From the NCBI GenBank assembly GCA_005281725.1, contig SSBO01000002.1:510902-574901 (forward strand): DNA of 64,000 nucleotides, read 5' to 3'. The notes beneath the pieces were generated by a model. That model ran no database searches. It was not told the origin of the DNA and saw nothing but the letters and a program-made list of their open reading frames with translations. This stretch comes from Wuchereria bancrofti. Taxonomy: Eukaryota; Nematoda; Chromadorea; Rhabditida; Onchocercidae. This document shows positions 14,001 through 28,366 of this stretch, piece after piece (position 1 is the first letter of the stretch; every line of letters begins with the position of its first letter). The position numbers were made by a program, and so were the translations under genes.

Positions 14001-16616
14001 TGACGTCTTCGTAGGTATAAATTATGGGTACCAACGCACAAATCCAATATGCTCATATTGATAGAGATATCTTTTGCACGAAATGTGATCGTACTCTTGT
14101 CCATTGTCCTCATATTAAACTGGAACAAAACTTATTTATAAATCTTAACTTTTAGCTCGCTCATTTCGCCTAAACCATTTTAATCATATTCATACTAAAA
14201 AAAAAATCAATATTATCTGTATAATCTGCTTATTACACTTTATTAACTGTGTAACTGGAGACAGACACGGTAAAGCATCAAATTACCGAAGAAACAAATT
14301 AATCAGGATAAAGATCTCGCAAAATTATGAATCATTTAAGAAGCATACATTAAACCTACTACTTTATTTTTGAATGAAATGTTCTTAATCTCGCTCCAGG
14401 AGAAGAATGGCCGTGGTGTAATTCGATTAGATTCTTTGTAAATCCCAATCCCTTGTGCCGATACACCGAGTGTTAAATCCGTTTCTTTGTTATTCTATAA
14501 TATCACTGATTATAGCAAATCAGCTATGCAAATCATAAAACTAACCAATTTAAATATCCTTTAAAAAATCAAAAGAGATCAACTAGCTGAGATCGCTGTT
14601 CAGAGACAGAGATATGTTGCAGTCTCCGAAATAAACAATAAAATGTTCCTCAATTAAAGTTAATTTAAAATAACTATATACTACATAAGGTGAAACAGCA
14701 AAAATTTCAAAACTAACACATATAGGATAGTACTGAATTCCATACATTTCTAAGTCCTGTGCAACCCGCAGATATTCCATTTCCGCATCTTCCCTACAAC
14801 GCTACTGTTAGTTTTACTTATTTTTCCAAAAACATATCAACAGAACTACTCATGAGTAACACAGTTTTACAAACAAAACTATTATTTAAACATCGAATCT
14901 TTTTTACTCAGCTTTTGGTGATAAAAAATCACAGGTGTCTGAAATTACCTGCTCTGCCCACTATTATTTATCCACCACCGTTTGATACGTTCCTCCCACA
15001 TTTGTGGTGTCATATCGTACTGTTTGATTACACATTCCGGCAATAATTCACTTAATTGCAATTTCGAACTTTCCACACAATCACCTTGCTGAATAACTTA
15101 CACTTCTTCAATTCATAACTTGTGAACTTCTAAAAATAAATAAAAGCATCTCTACTAGCGCCTTACTCATTCTAGAAGCAGCTACAAGTACAACAAAAAA
15201 GTTTCGAAAGCTAGCAGTTTCTTGTAGATGTAATAAAACTTACAATTGCCTGTACAGCGTATGATGCAAGAAGAACAGATGCTTCAGCAGAACAATATAG
15301 TTGCATACTTAGAATACTTTGTTTGATTTGAAGGAAGAAAAGATGACGCGTTATATCCTGTATAAGTTCTTCTTCGACATCTTCTGGATAAAACTTCACA
15401 AGAAATATGAGATGCATCGAACCATCTTCTTGTTTAGGCACTTCCTGTTTACTTATCTAAAGTTTAAGTTAATAAATGACTAATGACGGCTTAATGATCA
15501 GTGAAGCAATTTGCGATCCGCATTATGAGAACAAAAACACAGCTATATCCGTAGTAAAGTCATACTAACGGTAAACATATTATACTTAAAAACTAGTTTA
15601 GGGGTATATCCATGATATAAAGTACAAAAATATCTCAAATTTGTTCGAAAAATGAATCATAATCTAATTTTTATGGTGTGTAACATCTATTGAGCATTCA
15701 CTATTCACTAAACGTTCCTATATTACATCTAATTCAAAGAATGAAAAAATTTTGATGACATTTTGTGTCTTATTTAATTCACTAGCAGATTAAGCATTAA
15801 CAATTTCCACTTATGAGAACAAACAAACTTTCTTATCCATTTGTAACCAGCACGGAATCCCTTTTTTATTCACAAACTGCAAGCCAAAAAACCAAATTTC
15901 CCTTAGACCAATAATCCTGCAAACCGTATCAAACAGCTGTCGTCCTGTACAGTCTGGCTGCAAATTTTTATGGCAAAATTAGAAGTGATACGAAAATTTC
16001 GATATATAAATAACTTTCAAATTATAAAAAGTCTAAATTTAACAAACCTACAATAATAACAACAAATGCATATGCTAAGTTAACTTGAAATCTCAGCGTT
16101 GTTATTCATCGGTGATTACTTTCTTCTTGCAGGAAGATGTTAAGAACGACTATGTTCGATAATATTTGAATTCGAAAACCACAGAAAGGTAAGATTAAAG
16201 AAAAAAGCAACCATCATTTCTAATTTTCGTTATTTTTCCAAGTACTTTAAGGACCTAATAACCTAGTATATTTTTCGTGCAATAATATTCTTTCACTTAT
16301 TTGCAACAGCAGATCCGACATAAACATCTAGCAATCTAATGATACAGCAAATTTAATAATATAATATCATAATCTAATAATATATTAGTCCATTAAATCT
16401 AGTAATGCAAGAAAGCAAATCATGAAGCCCAGTCATCTATTAATTTATTAATCAATAATATGTTACTCGAGCAACCAAATAAACCAGCGATATATAACAA
16501 TACAGTCACCAAATAGACAAACAAACCTCCACGGTAATTTTCTCCAGGTCAGCATCCATAGTGCTTACTTTAACATACAAATATTTCCAGCTACCACCAG
16601 GTGAAAAGAATCCCAT
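11024..16616 (-). CDS. NF2: Merlin (neurofibromin 2, FERM protein; nfm-1 in C. elegans)
   Basis: Merlin links the membrane to the cortical cytoskeleton and is an upstream regulator of Hippo signalling. Thirteen exons: 16527-16616, 15829-15957, 15244-15456, 14949-15088, 14718-14793, 14363-14494, 13937-14119, 13666-13779, 13259-13399, 12667-12813, 12058-12326, 11819-11978 and 11024-11074; about 614 residues (human 595). The FERM domain fills roughly residues 15-320 ([63 protein letters not shown]). A long charged coiled coil and a C-terminal tail ending [11 protein letters not shown] follow. Two points separate it from ezrin/radixin/moesin: the blue-box-like [12 protein letters not shown] and the merlin-type tail (compare SAKSRVAFFEEL) in place of the ERM actin-binding end. 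One junction is odd: the exon beginning [11 protein letters not shown] is in phase only if the intron ends TTG, next to a T11 run, where TAG is expected. The start ATG gives [17 protein letters not shown]. Confidence 0.93.
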
Positions 16617-18217
16617 TTTTGTACTATCACTGGTAACGTTCAATTTTTGATTCATCAATTAATTAGCTTTAATTCTTTCCATATCATACGACTATCTTTT
16701 ACATTCCAAATAAATTGAATCCAGCTGAAGCAAACAAGGAATTTACATTACAAAATTTTATTATCAACGTGTTGTTGATTCATTTTGATTAATATTCTCA
16801 TTAACGATATAACAATTATTACTCATACTTAAAATGTAGTGATAAATTATTTCATCTACTGTAACTAAAAAGAGACACAGAGAGGGAGAGAGAGAGAAAA
16901 AAAGGATGAAGGGAAAAGAGAAAAAAGGAAGAGAAAATAACAACAAACAGTAACCATAATTGTTTCTTAACAGTGCTTTCATATCAAATGATTCGTAAAT
17001 AGTGACAACCGTAAAGGTTTACTGAACGAGAACTCACGTAACGACTCAATGCATTAAAGTGGAATTCACGGAACCACGTAAGATGCGTAAACATTATAAA
17101 AGACTGGCTAACTACACAGTAGCATTGTGCAATAATTTTATCCCTCAAGTGAAAATGACGTACGAGTCGTAATGAACCGGGAGTTATTGTACAAGTTCAA
17201 TGGCATTTTTTTTTTTGTCCTTCTGAAAGTTTATTTTTTGAAGTTTTATTTTACTTCTGCTCGTTTCTTACATGCCTATTACACTATTCTCAACAGTATA
17301 TATCATCCGGTAAGAGTTATCTTCTAGAGTGACATTCCGAGAATTGTATATCACTCCCGGTGAGCAAGAAAATCACGTAGACGACTTCATTTAATTCATT
17401 GGTAAGCGTACATTGATATCATACACGTTCTTCCATCCTCACACGTTATTTACCTTTCTGCTCAAGTAACATTATCCCATCATTTAACTTTATCAATTTT
17501 AAAAATATAAATTAACTGTCAATAGTAATAATTGCAAAAACATAAGTTATATAAGACTAAAAAATAACAAATCAACGAATATTAAGTGAAGAATGTGTTG
17601 ACAGAATGCAAACTTTCACACAAATTACCAAAAGATTTCAGAGAAAATGAATTTTGAATCCATTTGTAGTAAAAGGAATTGGTAATATTATATCTGCTCA
17701 AAGTAAGTAAATATTTTCGAAATAAAGCTTTTCGCCCATATATAGCCTTCTTCCAACTGTTGGAATTTGTTTCTTAATATTATTGAAGTAAACTAAATTT
17801 TTATTCCTGCATATGTCATTAATAATAAAAAAATCTTCCCTTGAACTGATATCGAAATAACGTCATTCAAGGAAAAATTCTATTTCTAAAAGCTCTAATG
17901 GACAAAAACGCAGTGGAGAATTTCCCTCTTTCGAGCCAGAACCAATAGAGAATAACTTTTCTCTTTGTTGAATGATATATTGCTATGAACCTCTATTAAT
18001 ATTTCTCTACCTCTTTTAAAGGTGGTAGAATTGTCCATCTTCCTGGAGAGCTTAATGAATCATTAGCGGAAAATGCGCATTGTAAAATGAGTTAGGGATT
18101 CAAAACTCTTAAAATTTCAAATATTGTGAAATTTGAAATTTCTATTATTTAACAGAAAGAGCGAAACAAGGATAATACAGTAGATTGATAGAGAAAGACA
18201 GTATTGGTCATAGAACT
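16617..18217. other. Intergenic region between NF2 and PGM2
   Basis: This is the upstream region of merlin and the 3' side of PGM2. It includes a purine-rich GA tract at about 16872-16930. The segment 17000-17470 is less AT-rich than its surroundings and may contain 5' UTR or promoter sequence of merlin, but I could not identify an exon in it. Confidence 0.5.
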
Positions 18218-21200
18218 TTAGCATCTTGCAATCAGACCATTGATTTTTGGCTCCAATAAATTATCAATTACCGCTTGCTCTAGTTCGGCAAGTTGTTTCT
18301 GTACATCAGCTAAATCTCTGAAATTGTTCCTTTTAGCAGCCGTCAGTAACACTCCGAATGATCTATTATTATATTTTTAGGCTGACCTTCTTCCCTTACC
18401 TTTAACTTTGTTGGCTCACAATTTGAAACAAAAAGAATTTAAAGAAAGTACTTTTTGGTTTTGCCTGGTGGTGATTTGAATTCAATATAATATTTGATTT
18501 TTGGTTCAGTTCCACTTGCTCGTATTGTTGCCCAACTACCATCCGATAATGTGAATGTAATCATTTCGGATGAAGTACTGAGCGGTAGAATCTGTAACAG
18601 AAAAAAAAAAAGAAACATAATTCACAATCAGTTACTGTAATATTCGGGATCTTAAAATAAACTTATCGCAAAACATTGATCTGGTATGTAACGAAATTCC
18701 GAATCAAGTCACTTTGTATTCCAAATCAATTAGTCAGAAACTAAATGATGAAAAAAGTTATTTTTCCACGGAAATTTCGCCTCTAACTATATAATGCCAG
18801 TTGAGGTTTGGTAAGGAATCATCAGTCACAGTGATGGTTTTAAGAAATAATAAAACTTACTGGTTTATTTCCAGGTTGCTCATTATCATACCCAATCGTC
18901 AAGTCGCGTACATATTTAACATCGAATTTTTCGATTTTTTGTGGGTACTGAAAGTTCTTTTCACTATATTTATTTCTTTCTTACGACTACTAGTGTAAAT
19001 GTATTTCCCGCAAATGTATTTAAATGTAAATTATACCTTACTGCCTTTACGCATTTTTGCAAAAATGTTCTTCATTGTTGTTTGATTTGGTACAAACCAA
19101 TACGAGCTACTAATTAGGTGAAAACCATACCTATTATAATAAATCTTTTACTTTCCAAAACAAACAAGAAGATTGAAAAAATATTCAGATCCTACTATTA
19201 CTATTGTTACCCGAAATGTTTTCTTTTAGAAAAATTTGGGATTTTGTGACAGGATCCTTGCTGATATCCATAACAACCTAGCTTTTTTTCTTAAAGAACA
19301 TTATTTTTTCACTGTAATTGGATCAATTTTTAAAAAAATTTAGATTTATATTTAGACTCACTCGCTGTAAATGTTGATAAGTTGTTGAGCAAGAGTTAAT
19401 TGCTCGGAATATAAATAAGATGTTAATTCAGCGAATGTTGCAGCTGCAGTAATACCATCTTTATCGAGGGCATGCCCGAGCATGAAACCAATTGATTCTT
19501 CCCATGCGAACAATACAGTTTTCCCAAGACGGCGAAGCTCATCCGATTTATTTCCTAACCACTTGAATCCGGTTAAACCTAGCTCAGTTTTGAAACCTGG
19601 AATTAATTTAAACTTCATTTCCTACTTTTTAGCAAGTTATCAGCTATCGTTTTATCAAAACAATTGAAATTGCTTGATATTTCATATTCAGTTATCTTAC
19701 GTTCCAAATTAAGATATTTTTTTGTCGATTAACCGCGACTGTAAGATACTCAGCTATCTTGCAAAGATAGAAGAATCATATGTTATCTTCATGTTAGTCA
19801 ACCTCAGAGTTTTATATTTTCTAGGATATATAATAAGTTTGAAAAAAAAAAAAAAAAATTCGGATCTGAATTTCTGTCACAAATTGAAGAGCACAGTTTC
19901 TTAAATAATTGAAAAATTTTGATATTAACTCATATCGTATAGATGTTTCTTTCTAAAAGTCGATTGCTGCAGTACATTCTATAATTACCTTCTTTGGTTG
20001 CAATAGTACGACTTATTGAGGATGAAACAGCACTGTTGACGATGTACAAATTTGAGGGATCCTTTTGCGGATTTTGCTCTCGCCAACAATGCCAAATCCA
20101 CCATGAAATCAGAGCACCCATTTCATTTCCTGTAAAAATCTTCCATTCGCCTCTGAAATTTAATACAATTAATTTATAATCTGTTCTACTAATAAATTAA
20201 CTAATAATTGAAAGGCTATTGCCTAGCTCTAAGTAGCTATACTATCAATGTACAATTATATCGGTTTGTCGCGATTTTTGTCCAAATCATCCACATTTTA
20301 ATCAAATAGTCTTTAGTCTATATAGGATAAATGATTTAATCCTTCAAAGATCATTTGATTCCTGTTTGTATTCATTTGTGGGTCGAACTGCTTTACTCTT
20401 TATTCATAATATATTCGGCTGTGATTCACAACATTACTTTACCACAGACAATTTGTACCATAAAATAATCGGCTAGATGTATTTCTTCTCTATGAAAACT
20501 TAAATGAATTAAAATTGAAATTATTACTTGGGTTGTTTTTCCGCTAACTGAAAACGATCAGCATCCGGATCATTAGCCAGAATTATGCTAGAATTGTATT
20601 TATCAGCTGTTGCTATAGGTATTGTTAACACTTTTCGACCCTCCTCTGGATTTGGAAATGGTACCGTCGGAAAGTCAGGATTTGGCTCTGCATGTTCCTG
20701 AAAGGAATTTTTTTATTACCGTTAACATTGGCAATGCATTAATTGAAAATAAATAAGGAATTTAATTACTCCATACCTGTACGATAATTATGTTTTCAGA
20801 TGGAAATCCGAAATCTTTCAACATTCTTATCATATACGGTAGTCCAACACCATGGAATGCAGTATAAGTGAATTTTATCGGGCATTTTTCATTCAAAGAC
20901 CTATTTTAAAATCATACGTTATAAATTAAAATGCACAGTTTGCTTTTCCACAAAAAAAAAAGCCATTAAAAATATAATTTTATGATACCACATATATAAT
21001 TTTTAATTTCAGAACTTTATTTCCCCATTTATAAGTCAATCTAAAATTGTCTACTATAAGAAATTTTTCTTTTATAGAAAATATCAGTAACAGTACGATA
21101 TTTGTCTTTAATTTTGATTTAGATTTTATTTCTACGGTCTAATTGCATTTCATGACGACCTATTATGGTGTCATATTTTTACCAATTAATGATATGCCAA

Positions 21201-24022
21201 TTATGACTTTTCACCAAGAACTTATGGTTAATGAGATTGGTTTTAAATCATACTATTTTTTTCTCAATTAATTTTTTTTTTTTAATGATAATATCATGTT
21301 TCGCTGTAAAATAAAATCCAAATGAACATATTAAATGTGATTATGACAGTTGAGCGGAACTAAATGCTAAGGCACATCGCTCTCAACTTTTTTTTAAAGA
21401 AAAATTAGAAAATTAATGGGATTAAAATCGGAACAAAATCTATTAATGACTGCTGAATTATGTCTTCTTAGCTAATGACTGAGTCGATAGACTTTTAAAA
21501 TTCTTATGAGCAGTAATTGATAGTTCTATTACATGCTTTATTCAATCTTTAATTTCTTCTATGGATTTGAAATTTTTTCATAAAATCAGTTGATCTGGAT
21601 CTGGATTGGTTTTTTTTTAACATTTCAGCTGAACCTCGCTTTCATTTTAATCCTTTATAATTTATTTTACTCAGGGCAGTTTAGCGTCCCGTTTAATAAA
21701 TAACTAACTTATAATGACACAGGGATAATTCTTCGGTGAAATATTTCTCCATTATGGGATCAGCTGAATGTAAAAGTGGATGTGTTGAAAGTTTTGATAC
21801 ATCCCAATACCCCGGCTTTGGTTCCATATTTTCATAAGCAAGTCGGCATATTTCCGAATCGTGAGGTGCCAATATCTATCAAACATGTATTTCATGGGAG
21901 ACGCTAATTTCAAATGATGTGTTCCGATCTAGTGAGTTCAACTTTTTTAAAGATGTCTTTTTAACTGAATTACTTATCAGTCATTAAAGACATAAAAACT
22001 TGCCACTGCCTAGAATCATTTCTTTCTAAAACGATCAAAATCATGCACTGAAACACATATTACAAATAAAAATATAAGATAGAAATTAATACCACAAACT
22101 AAACCACTCTATGTGAAATCCTGATTTTTACATTAAGGAATTTTTTTCTTCATACTCAAAAATATTCATATTTCAGTAACCAGTTGTTTATTCCTTTTCG
22201 TAGAAATCAAATTTACCTGAGCCCCATTTGTCCAATAAGCTTTATAACCATTGTCTTGTTTTGGATTATGAGAAGCTGTTATCATTAAACCAGCATCACA
22301 TTTGAATCGCATTGTTGCATAAGACTGTAAATTTCATCAGTTCAAAATTATTTGTACTGCTGTTATTGCTAAAATTATTTTTAGCCAATGTCAAGAAAGT
22401 TTTTAAGTGGTCAAACTTTGAAACGGTTAAATTTTTTAGGAAATTTTTGTCATTACAACAACGGAACTAGAGAAACTTGAGAGTTCACTGCTCAAATAAA
22501 GCAATTCTCTTACCACAAGAGGTGTTGGACAGCATTTCGAAAATAGATATACTTTAATTCCATTATCAACAAATACATTGGCAGCCAATCTAGCCCAACT
22601 AAAAATTATAAATTAATTGCTGAAAATCTCTATTAAACCATATCAATAAACTGTTACTTAGGATTTATAAAAAGATAAAGAAAACATCGCATACTTTGAT
22701 TAGCAAAGATGAGATGATCCAAATTATTAGAAAATTATGGGATTCTCTGAAAGGATTTGCAAAGTTTTGGAACGTTTCAAAATTACAAATTCTTTTTTGT
22801 ACAATAAATAAAGAGATGTATAATCTTTTTAGCTTCTTCTTCGTACGGTAAAATAATATAGTCGTTTTAAAGCACAAATAGGAGCAAAAGATGAGAAAGT
22901 GGATAAGAAAGGATGAAAAGGTAACTAAGAACCGTTCGCTATTATAACGACCATCATAACCAATGGCAACACCATTACTTTGACGATTATACACATCTTT
23001 CAAGTGTCTAGCAAAACCATCGGTAAGCATTAGTATTGTCAAATCATTCAGTCGACAGAAACCAGCTTCCATTTTTGTTCGCACACCTGGAAAAGTCTTG
23101 CTAAAAAACTAATGTCTAAATGAACAATTTGAAATTTAATCTTATATTTTAATCCAATTTCATAGCATGAAAATAAGCGTTGTTGGTATAATGGCTCAAA
23201 AATTAGTTATGCTATGATGACTTAATATAATGACAATCCCATTTCTTTATTCCATTTCTGTTTTATCAATACTTCTTCGATCCTTAAACTTAAATAGTTA
23301 GGAAAGGTTTTTGTCTTATAAAATAATCGGAAAATAAAATAAAAAGACTAATTTAACTGAAAAAAAAAAACAACTTTGTCTTTTTTAAAATAATTATTAC
23401 TGCTGCTGTTGAATGTCCCAATCATAACTTCTGGTAATGAGAGAAAACTTCCGATACTTTGGAGTACACATTAAGAAAGGAAAACGTACCAGCTGTACCA
23501 AAGGACAACCTGCCACACATCCTTGATTTCAACTCTTCAGTATCTTTCTTCTTCCATAATTCGTCAATTTCTGCACGACTTTGTTCATTCTGTAAAACTA
23601 GATTTACTAAAATAACCTTAAGCTTTAATTACTGACACTTTTAACCTTAAGATGTCACATTCTCCCAACTATTCACCTAAGTTATATTCTTATTTCTTCA
23701 AGAAATTCCTCAAATCTGAGTCTTCGTTGTGATAGTAAAATGAATAAACAGAAATCATCATTTAATCCTCATATTTGTAATTAAAAATAATGAAAATGAA
23801 ACCACTATAAACTTAGCAACAAATTTTACTCTTACCAAAAAAGAATTCATTTCAATCTTATCTATAATATCAGTAAAAGGGACAAAGATTAGCTATATTT
23901 CATAGCAAGCAAATATAAAAATAGGATACCACGGGCAAAAAAAAAAAGAACTAAACCATAAACTAAAACCATACATTATCCCATTTCAACCAATTTGTAG
24001 TAAGCGTTTCATAATCTTCCAT
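18218..24022 (-). CDS. PGM2: Phosphoglucomutase-2 / phosphopentomutase (PGM2)
   Basis: The enzyme moves phosphate on ribose or deoxyribose (1- to 5-phosphate) and on glucose (1- to 6-phosphate), feeding nucleoside-derived pentose into central carbon metabolism in the cytosol. Fourteen exons with consistent phases: 23975-24022, 23490-23589, 22933-23086, 22514-22598, 22217-22324, 21709-21875, 20777-20900, 20528-20697, 19989-20152, 19362-19596, 19037-19130, 18861-18947, 18452-18591 and 18218-18317; about 591 residues (human PGM2 612). All four landmarks of the alpha-D-phosphohexomutase fold are present: the phosphoserine loop [13 protein letters not shown], the metal loop DPDADR, the sugar-binding [11 protein letters not shown] and [17 protein letters not shown], and the C-terminal phosphate loop [19 protein letters not shown] near residue 45 is typical of the PGM2/PGM2L1 branch. 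The active-site residues are intact, so it should be active. Glucose-1,6-bisphosphate synthase (PGM2L1) is the main alternative reading, but nematodes are expected to carry a single PGM2-type gene. Confidence 0.94.
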
Positions 24023-25346
24023 TCTTATTGATAGATTATCACTAGTACCTAAATCGAACAATTTTCGTATAGAAAATAACATTCAAAAATTTCTCAAATT
24101 AATCAAAATATTCTACTAGTAGTAGCCAATCATTAGAAAAGAATCGATCAAATAATATCCATACGGATGAACAAATACAATTACTTTATTATCTAAGAGT
24201 TTTTATTCATTCAACACTTAAAATATTACATAAATATTACTAATAGACTTCTCAAGACCTAAATTATCAAGTCTGAGAGCTTCTTCAAATCTTGCTTCCA
24301 CATATTTTGAATGCTACCTAAACAGAAATTCAAAATATCTAATCTCATCAGAACAGAGTGCATATTCACTTCATCATTTCTCGTCCCTTTAATTAAATGT
24401 CTTCAAATATTATGCAAAATAAAAAAACACGGGAAAAAAAAAATCGTCGAGAAGAATATGTAAGAAATATTCTGTTAAGAAACTAATTAGTGAGAATGAT
24501 GGCTGTATGTGAAAGGAAATGAAATAGTGAAAAAGGAAAATAAAAGACACAGGAAAGAAATCTAAAAATGGGTGTGTAATAATACTATCGGCAAGAAATG
24601 ATTCACATAATCAAGCATATAAATCATTTCAACCAATTAGAAACGGATACAACATGGTAGGTAGGCAACTAGAACAAATTATTCAAATTCACCACGAATA
24701 AAACGATAGATGCAAAAAAAAAAAATGTTTGCCATCTATATGAAATCCATTACATGTTATAACAAAATTTTGCTTCAAAAATAAATTAGAAAAACACATG
24801 TCATCCTGTGTAACTATTTCGAATGAAAAAGCCATTGTTTGTAATCAAACGTGACAAGTATTGTCAATCATATATACTATTTCATATAAAAACATTTTAT
24901 CGAATGTTGAAGGAATATACCTTACAAAAAAAAGAGACAAATTATTTCTTAATGGGAATCATAAGACATCCTTTGGGACAATAAAAATTAATTAAAAAGT
25001 GTTCATAATTGTATGTAAAGTGTCTTCATATATTCTGAACTGACAGTCTCGTGCATTCACTAAGTAAGAAACAAGTTTAAAAAGGCAAAAAAAGAAATGT
25101 TTGATTTTTGAAATGCTACAAAATGTTTACGGCAATTGGTGTCTTCCTGGTAACATTACTCTCTCTTTTTCTTCCTTTTCCCTTTCTTTTTCATGAACTT
25201 TAGATTCAGAAGTGCACATGGTTCCCATTTTAAAAAATGAAACAATAATTTATCACAAAATAATTTGTAATTGCATAGAACTATCCAAACAAATCGAAAA
25301 ATCATAAGGGCAAACATATTCACTGCAATTAATGCAACATATATAA
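24023..25346. other. Intergenic region between PGM2 and SEH1
   Basis: This 1.3-kb AT-rich stretch lies downstream of SEH1 and upstream of PGM2. I see no exon, RNA gene or repeat array in it. Confidence 0.6.
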
Positions 25347-27633
25347 TCAATAATATACATGATTTTCTCTGGTAAGTGAACTTATTGATGTTGTAGCTCT
25401 CGGATCATCATCAGATGGCTTACAGTCTTCTGTTGATTTGACCGTTGCGACAAGAGTCCATTTTTTCAGTAAATTTTCTAAAAAAAAAAGGTTTCAACTT
25501 ACTAAATAAGTAAAATCGACTTTTTTCTTAAATTACCTTAGCCTAATTATGGTATGTAAAGAAATTGTGATGGAAAACGTAAATGAAAAAACTAATTTAC
25601 TCACCTTTCCATAACCGTATATATCCGTCTGAGCTTCCAGTTGTTAAGATTGTTCCAGTTATGTTCCATGACAACCGCCAAACCTATCAAAGTTACTGAT
25701 TTTAATTATCAGAAAAGTATCTACACTGTGATCACAGAGAATTTTTGGTGGCTAACATGGTAAGTCGATACAGATTTGTGACCATATTTTACTTGCGGTA
25801 ATTTTGTGACCGTTTAAATGTTGTACTCAGTAAACGATCCCAGATTAATGATATAAGTAAAGAAAGATCATGAGATCAACTTTGTCAAATAATAATCAAC
25901 TGATTAAAGGAAATTAATTTTCCCATAACACATTCGAATAATTGTGAGGAACTTATAAAGAATAAGAAATTAAAAGTAAAAGTAGAAAACCTGAACAGGT
26001 GAATGGGAAGGATTTTCAAGTGCCTCCAACTGTGTTATTTCATACTCAGTTGGTCCACCTCGTTCAATCAAATCAACATTAAAACCAGTGGTTTTCCCGG
26101 TTTCACTCAACTTGAAGATGCAAATATCTTTAGAACCAACAGCAAGTAAATGATATGATCGTCCAGCAGGTGGTGCAAAAGCAATATCAGTTACTGGCTC
26201 AGTTACTTTTAAAGATGGAGTATTCAACAGTTGCCACTTTCTAAAAATGCATTCTGTCAGTACGGTCTTGCAGATCTAACAATTAGTACTTTGTTTAGGA
26301 AAAGAGTTTTACTAAAAAATTAAAACGGTTAATATCAAGATGTAGCAATAGTAATATAATAGTTCTAATTATTAATAGAAAAGACCGAAGATTGTCATAA
26401 TATTCATAAACGACCACTCGTTTTCCAGTTGTGTGTGCATCATCCGATCCTATAGCAATAAGCGGTTTTGTAAGACGATGTGTACTCCATGACAGACAAC
26501 TGCACCGATACCGAAAAACCACTATATCCTGGTTCAGACTCCACATTGATAAGTTCATAATATCTGGAGCTTCGTATACTCGTAATATTCCCTGAGAAGA
26601 TACAGTCGCCTATAAATAAATTCTATAAATCAGTGCTTTTCATTATGATGAAGAATAACTATATATTCATGTTTAATAACGTTTAATAACTATATATTGA
26701 CATATGTCACATCCAACTTTTATTTCCGTACTTCACTGAAGTTTACGAAAAATTTAGTCGTCACCAAAAATTTGATTATTGAATTCTAAAGCTTGAAAAA
26801 GCATTAATGAGTAAGATAAAGGTATTAAATATTCAATACTGTTACTTACAAGCATTAATCCAAGATGCCTTGGAGCAAACTTAATATCAGTAACGTTATG
26901 ACGACTATCAACAAGTTGACAACAACGTTTCCAACGTGCTTGTTGTTGTTTCTGGCCACTATGAATGCCATTTCTCGTTATTGTCTTAACCGGTTGACGT
27001 ACTGCAACACACTGTTTTATTTTCAAATTTTAAGCAAATAATTAAATCTGAATTCAAAACATATATATGTATTTTTGAGGAAGTAATAAAATATAGTGAA
27101 CCTGTTTCCTCCCATATTGTTACACTTCGATCAAATGAACATGTAGCCAAAATTTGTCCAAATTCAGGATGTGCCCAAATTACTTTCCAGACAGGTCCAC
27201 CATGACTCTATAATGTTAAAAATAATTTTGATTTATAACAGCTATAAATTAATTACGCAAAAAGTGCAGCAATTAATTTAGGTATAAAGCCGGTTTATTT
27301 TACCAAAATTACATAGCACTAAAAATTTCGAAACTAAGCGAAACACAATATTCAATATCCCTCTGTTACTCATATTAATTACTAACCAAAATCATCAAAT
27401 GTAATGACCATTCAATTGAAAAAAATTAAAATTGAACCAAACATAATTACCTTCCATGAAGCAGATTTAATCCAACTACCATTTGGTGATAAATTCCATA
27501 CACAAACCATCATATCGCTAGATGATGTAGCAATTCGTCGTCCATGAAAATCGAATGCAACATGATGAATGAGATCACGCTGTTGATCGTTGAATATTAT
27601 TGATGTTGAAAATTGCTCCGATAATGAAGTCAT
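25347..27633 (-). CDS. SEH1L: Nucleoporin SEH1 (WD40 propeller; npp-18 in C. elegans)
   Basis: SEH1 is a WD40 protein of the Y-complex (NUP107-160) of the nuclear pore and of the SEA/GATOR2 complex in TORC1 nutrient signalling. Seven exons with consistent phases: 27451-27633, 27102-27207, 26850-27001, 26386-26609, 25991-26240, 25605-25683 and 25347-25477; 374 residues (human short isoform 360). Diagnostic blocks run in order: [78 protein letters not shown] with [28 protein letters not shown] and [20 protein letters not shown] followed by IRLWK. Together they make the six-bladed open propeller expected of SEH1, and they separate it from the related SEC13. The C-terminal tail after the last blade is short and acidic/serine-rich. 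It lies head-to-head with the small plus-strand gene beginning 734 bp away, so the two may share a divergent promoter. Confidence 0.95.
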
Positions 27634-28366
27634 TTATTTGCAATCTTAAATATAACTATAAAAGAAATTTCATTGTAATATTTTACAAAAGTATAACTTT
27701 TGTAAATACTTTTGAAAAAAAAAAACAAATAAAAGGGAATGAATATATTTAATAAAGTATATTTGTTGTAATTAGTATGCAATTTCGAAATGTATACTAA
27801 TGCTAAATAACATTAGATATTAATACGTTTCATGCTTAAATTAGCACAAAGAAACAGAAACAGTAATAATTAGAAAATTAATTACTTAAATACATTTTTC
27901 ATTAGAACTTTCTTTTTGCGCCGATTAATACTTCACGGTTCAGGCTGAAATATCTGAAATGGCAAAGTGTAAATAAACATTAGAAAATGTTTGTTATTGA
28001 AATTAAGTGTTAACTCAATGAAATGAAGCATTAATAATATGGAACATATCATTTAGGCATCAATCAGTGATGGAATTAATTAAGAAATAAAAAAGTGAAT
28101 TAAAATGAGTGACGAAAATTTCCTTGTAGTAATTGAAATTAATTAATGAAAACTATGGATGAAAATAAAAAATAAAGTTTGAAATTGATATCACATTTGT
28201 TTGTATTTTTTCTTAAAATATGCTACTAACATTGTATTTCCTAACTTTTCCTTCTTTCTTTTCTTTTTTTTTTCTGATTAAACAGAGGAAATAATTTCGG
28301 CGAATAAATTTTCCGTTACCATGGAAATACTCGAATTCATTTCATTAAATTTACATTTATTTATTG
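27634..28366. promoter_or_regulatory. Divergent intergenic region between SEH1 and an orphan gene
   Basis: The start codons of SEH1 (minus strand) and of the small membrane-protein gene (plus strand) face away from each other across this 733-bp AT-rich gap, so it probably contains both promoters. No specific core element can be named. Poly(A) near 27713-27724 and poly(T) near 28263-28273 are the only visible features. Confidence 0.35.

Noticed and set aside
17000..17470. Less AT-rich block upstream of merlin, considered as a tRNA or exon
   Set aside because: No cloverleaf or T-arm consensus and no frame with protein-like content; left as intergenic.
22665..22932. Extension of the PGM2 exon frame past its donor
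   Set aside because: The frame continues into the intron as hydrophobic nonsense; phase and the NSER|WARLAA junction show the exon ends at 22933.
9454..25346. THOC5-NF2-PGM2-SEH1 as a nematode operon
   Set aside because: Spacing between genes is 1.3-1.6 kb, far more than the ~100-bp spacing of nematode operons, and no spliced-leader acceptor arrangement is evident.
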